From Halomicrobium salinisoli (GTDB lineage: Archaea > Halobacteriota > Halobacteria > Halobacteriales > Haloarculaceae): 64,000 nucleotides of DNA. How positions within the stretch are numbered: position 1 is the stretch's first letter; every line of letters begins with the position of its first letter. The stretch covers positions 2,604,001 to 2,668,000 of the forward strand of contig NZ_CP084463.1 in NCBI RefSeq assembly GCF_020405185.1. The letters run 5' to 3'. Positions 63,337-64,000 of this stretch are shown piece by piece. A program made the position numbers and the translations under genes. The notes beneath the pieces were generated by a model. That model was not told the origin of the DNA. It worked only from the letters and a program-made list of their open reading frames with translations, and did not search any database.

Positions 63337-64000
63337 CGAACTCGACGTCCTCCTGATCGAGGACAACCCCGGCGACGCGCGGCTGATCGAGGAGATGTTC
63401 CGGGAGGCCGAGGGGTTCCTGGAGGGGGTCGACGTCGGCGCCTCCGCGGCCGACGGCGCGCGGATCCACCACGAGGACCGGCTCTCCGACGGACTGGACC
63501 GAGCGGACGAGACCGGTGCGGACGTGATACTGCTGGACCTGAACCTGCCGGACAGCGCCGGCCTCGAGACGCTGGCCGCCGTGGTCGAGGCGGCCGAGTG
63601 GATGCCCATCGTCGTGCTGACGGGCCTGCGCGACGAGCAGGTCGGCGTCGAGGCGGTCCAGCGGGGCGCCCAGGACTACCTCGTGAAAGACGAGGTGACC
63701 AGCGACCTGCTGGTCCGGTCGGTGTACCACGCCATCGTCCGGAACCGACAGGAGCGCGAGCGCGCCCGTCGCCGCGAGCAACTCGAGGCGCTGAACCGTC
63801 TCAACCGGATCGCGCAGGACGTCGCCCACGCCGTCATCACGACTTCGACCCGTGAGGAGCTAGAGCGGGCCGTCTGCGACCGCCTCGTCGAGTCCGACGC
63901 CTACCGCTTCGCCTGGATCGGCGAGGTCGACCGGACGAGCGACGAGGTCCGGCCCCGCGTCGCCGCCGGCGTCGAGGACGGGTACCTCGACGACGTCACC
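63326..64000 (+). CDS. Response regulator with C-terminal GAF domain (truncated by window end)
   Basis: Starts at ATG 63326 and is open to the window edge (225 codons seen). Receiver domain at 4-125 (LDVLLIEDNPGDARLIEEMF; phospho-Asp D71 in ILLDLNLPDSAGLE; VLTGL; YLVKDEV). A basic coiled linker (RQERERARRREQLEALNRLN) leads to the start of a Bat-type GAF domain (LERAVCDRLVESDAYRFAWI), similar to the one in the kinase at 57717. The rest may hold PAS, kinase or HTH-10 domains. It is the third gene in the kinase/regulator operon. Confidence 0.88.
   Translation, partial: MTSDELDVLLIEDNPGDARLIEEMFREAEGFLEGVDVGASAADGARIHHEDRLSDGLDRADETGADVILLDLNLPDSAGLETLAAVVEAAEWMPIVVLTGLRDEQVGVEAVQRGAQDYLVKDEVTSDLLVRSVYHAIVRNRQERERARRREQLEALNRLNRIAQDVAHAVITTSTREELERAVCDRLVESDAYRFAWIGEVDRTSDEVRPRVAAGVEDGYLDDVT

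Overview
The window is chromosomal DNA of an extremely halophilic archaeon (class Halobacteria). The evidence is a very high GC content with G/C at most third codon positions, acidic Asp/Glu-rich predicted proteins, and start codons 25-32 nt behind AT-rich TATA-like boxes with no obvious Shine-Dalgarno (leaderless mRNAs). Twin-arginine signal peptides are common. Family markers agree: HalOD1 and Bat-type HTH-10 regulators and all three archaeosine tRNA-modification genes. GC content and gene content fit the Haloarculaceae side, but genus cannot be fixed from sequence reading alone. I saw no rRNA or tRNA gene, CRISPR array or intact transposase.

Layout. 0-4.2 kb: a secreted protein, a Zn alcohol/polyol dehydrogenase, a HalOD1 protein, a collapsed sensor-kinase pseudogene and a Gln-rich protein. 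4.5-7.4 kb: a DUF58 operon. 7.5-13.6 kb: an MDR reductase, a YbaK deacylase, secreted proteins, an ABC-2 exporter and a SIMPL lipoprotein. 13.7-16.0 kb: MoxR ATPase/DUF4350/small membrane protein operon, the usual partner of DUF58 but here separated and on the other strand. 16.2-25.9 kb: a large exporter-like locus with two MacB/LolD-type ATPases, three FtsX-type permeases (one a 985-residue double permease with extracellular Ig-like domains) and a multi-pass GT-C-like protein, mostly with 4-nt stop/start overlaps. 26-34.7 kb: a secreted metzincin-like protease, a molybdopterin oxidoreductase, small proteins, two MFS transporters, an O-methyltransferase, an acetamidase with a zinc ribbon and an SGNH hydrolase.

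35-53 kb: the complete archaeosine pathway (tgtA 35.1 kb, arcS 43.7 kb, RaSEA 51.9 kb) interleaved with a PQQ-type sugar dehydrogenase carrying a cupredoxin domain, a Dyp-like lipoprotein, a Bat-type regulator, a membrane histidine kinase, a P19/Tp34-like lipoprotein, a VapBC pair with a palindromic operator, and a sugar-nucleotide cluster (GalE-like epimerase, nucleotidyltransferase, UDP-glucose dehydrogenase) of the sort used in haloarchaeal N-glycosylation. 53.3-55.4 kb: purine genes purQ-purS and a divergent purU. 56.7-64 kb: a signalling island of a DUF7504-like protein, two multidomain histidine kinases and two response regulators; the last runs off the window.

The most unusual signals are repeats. 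(1) Two related non-coding elements (34785-34975 and 47281-47441) have about 20-bp terminal inverted repeats, a shared GACTGAAAGGGGC core and a compensated internal stem. (2) A 57-bp palindromic element is inserted in frame into two different signalling proteins (57180-57236 on the minus strand, 58497-58553 on the plus strand), with compensatory changes keeping a perfect 8-bp stem. (3) A tandem pair of 60-bp hairpins overlaps the purU stop codon. No single undescribed defence-like system is evident; the FtsX/GT-C locus and the coding palindromic element are the best candidates for something new.
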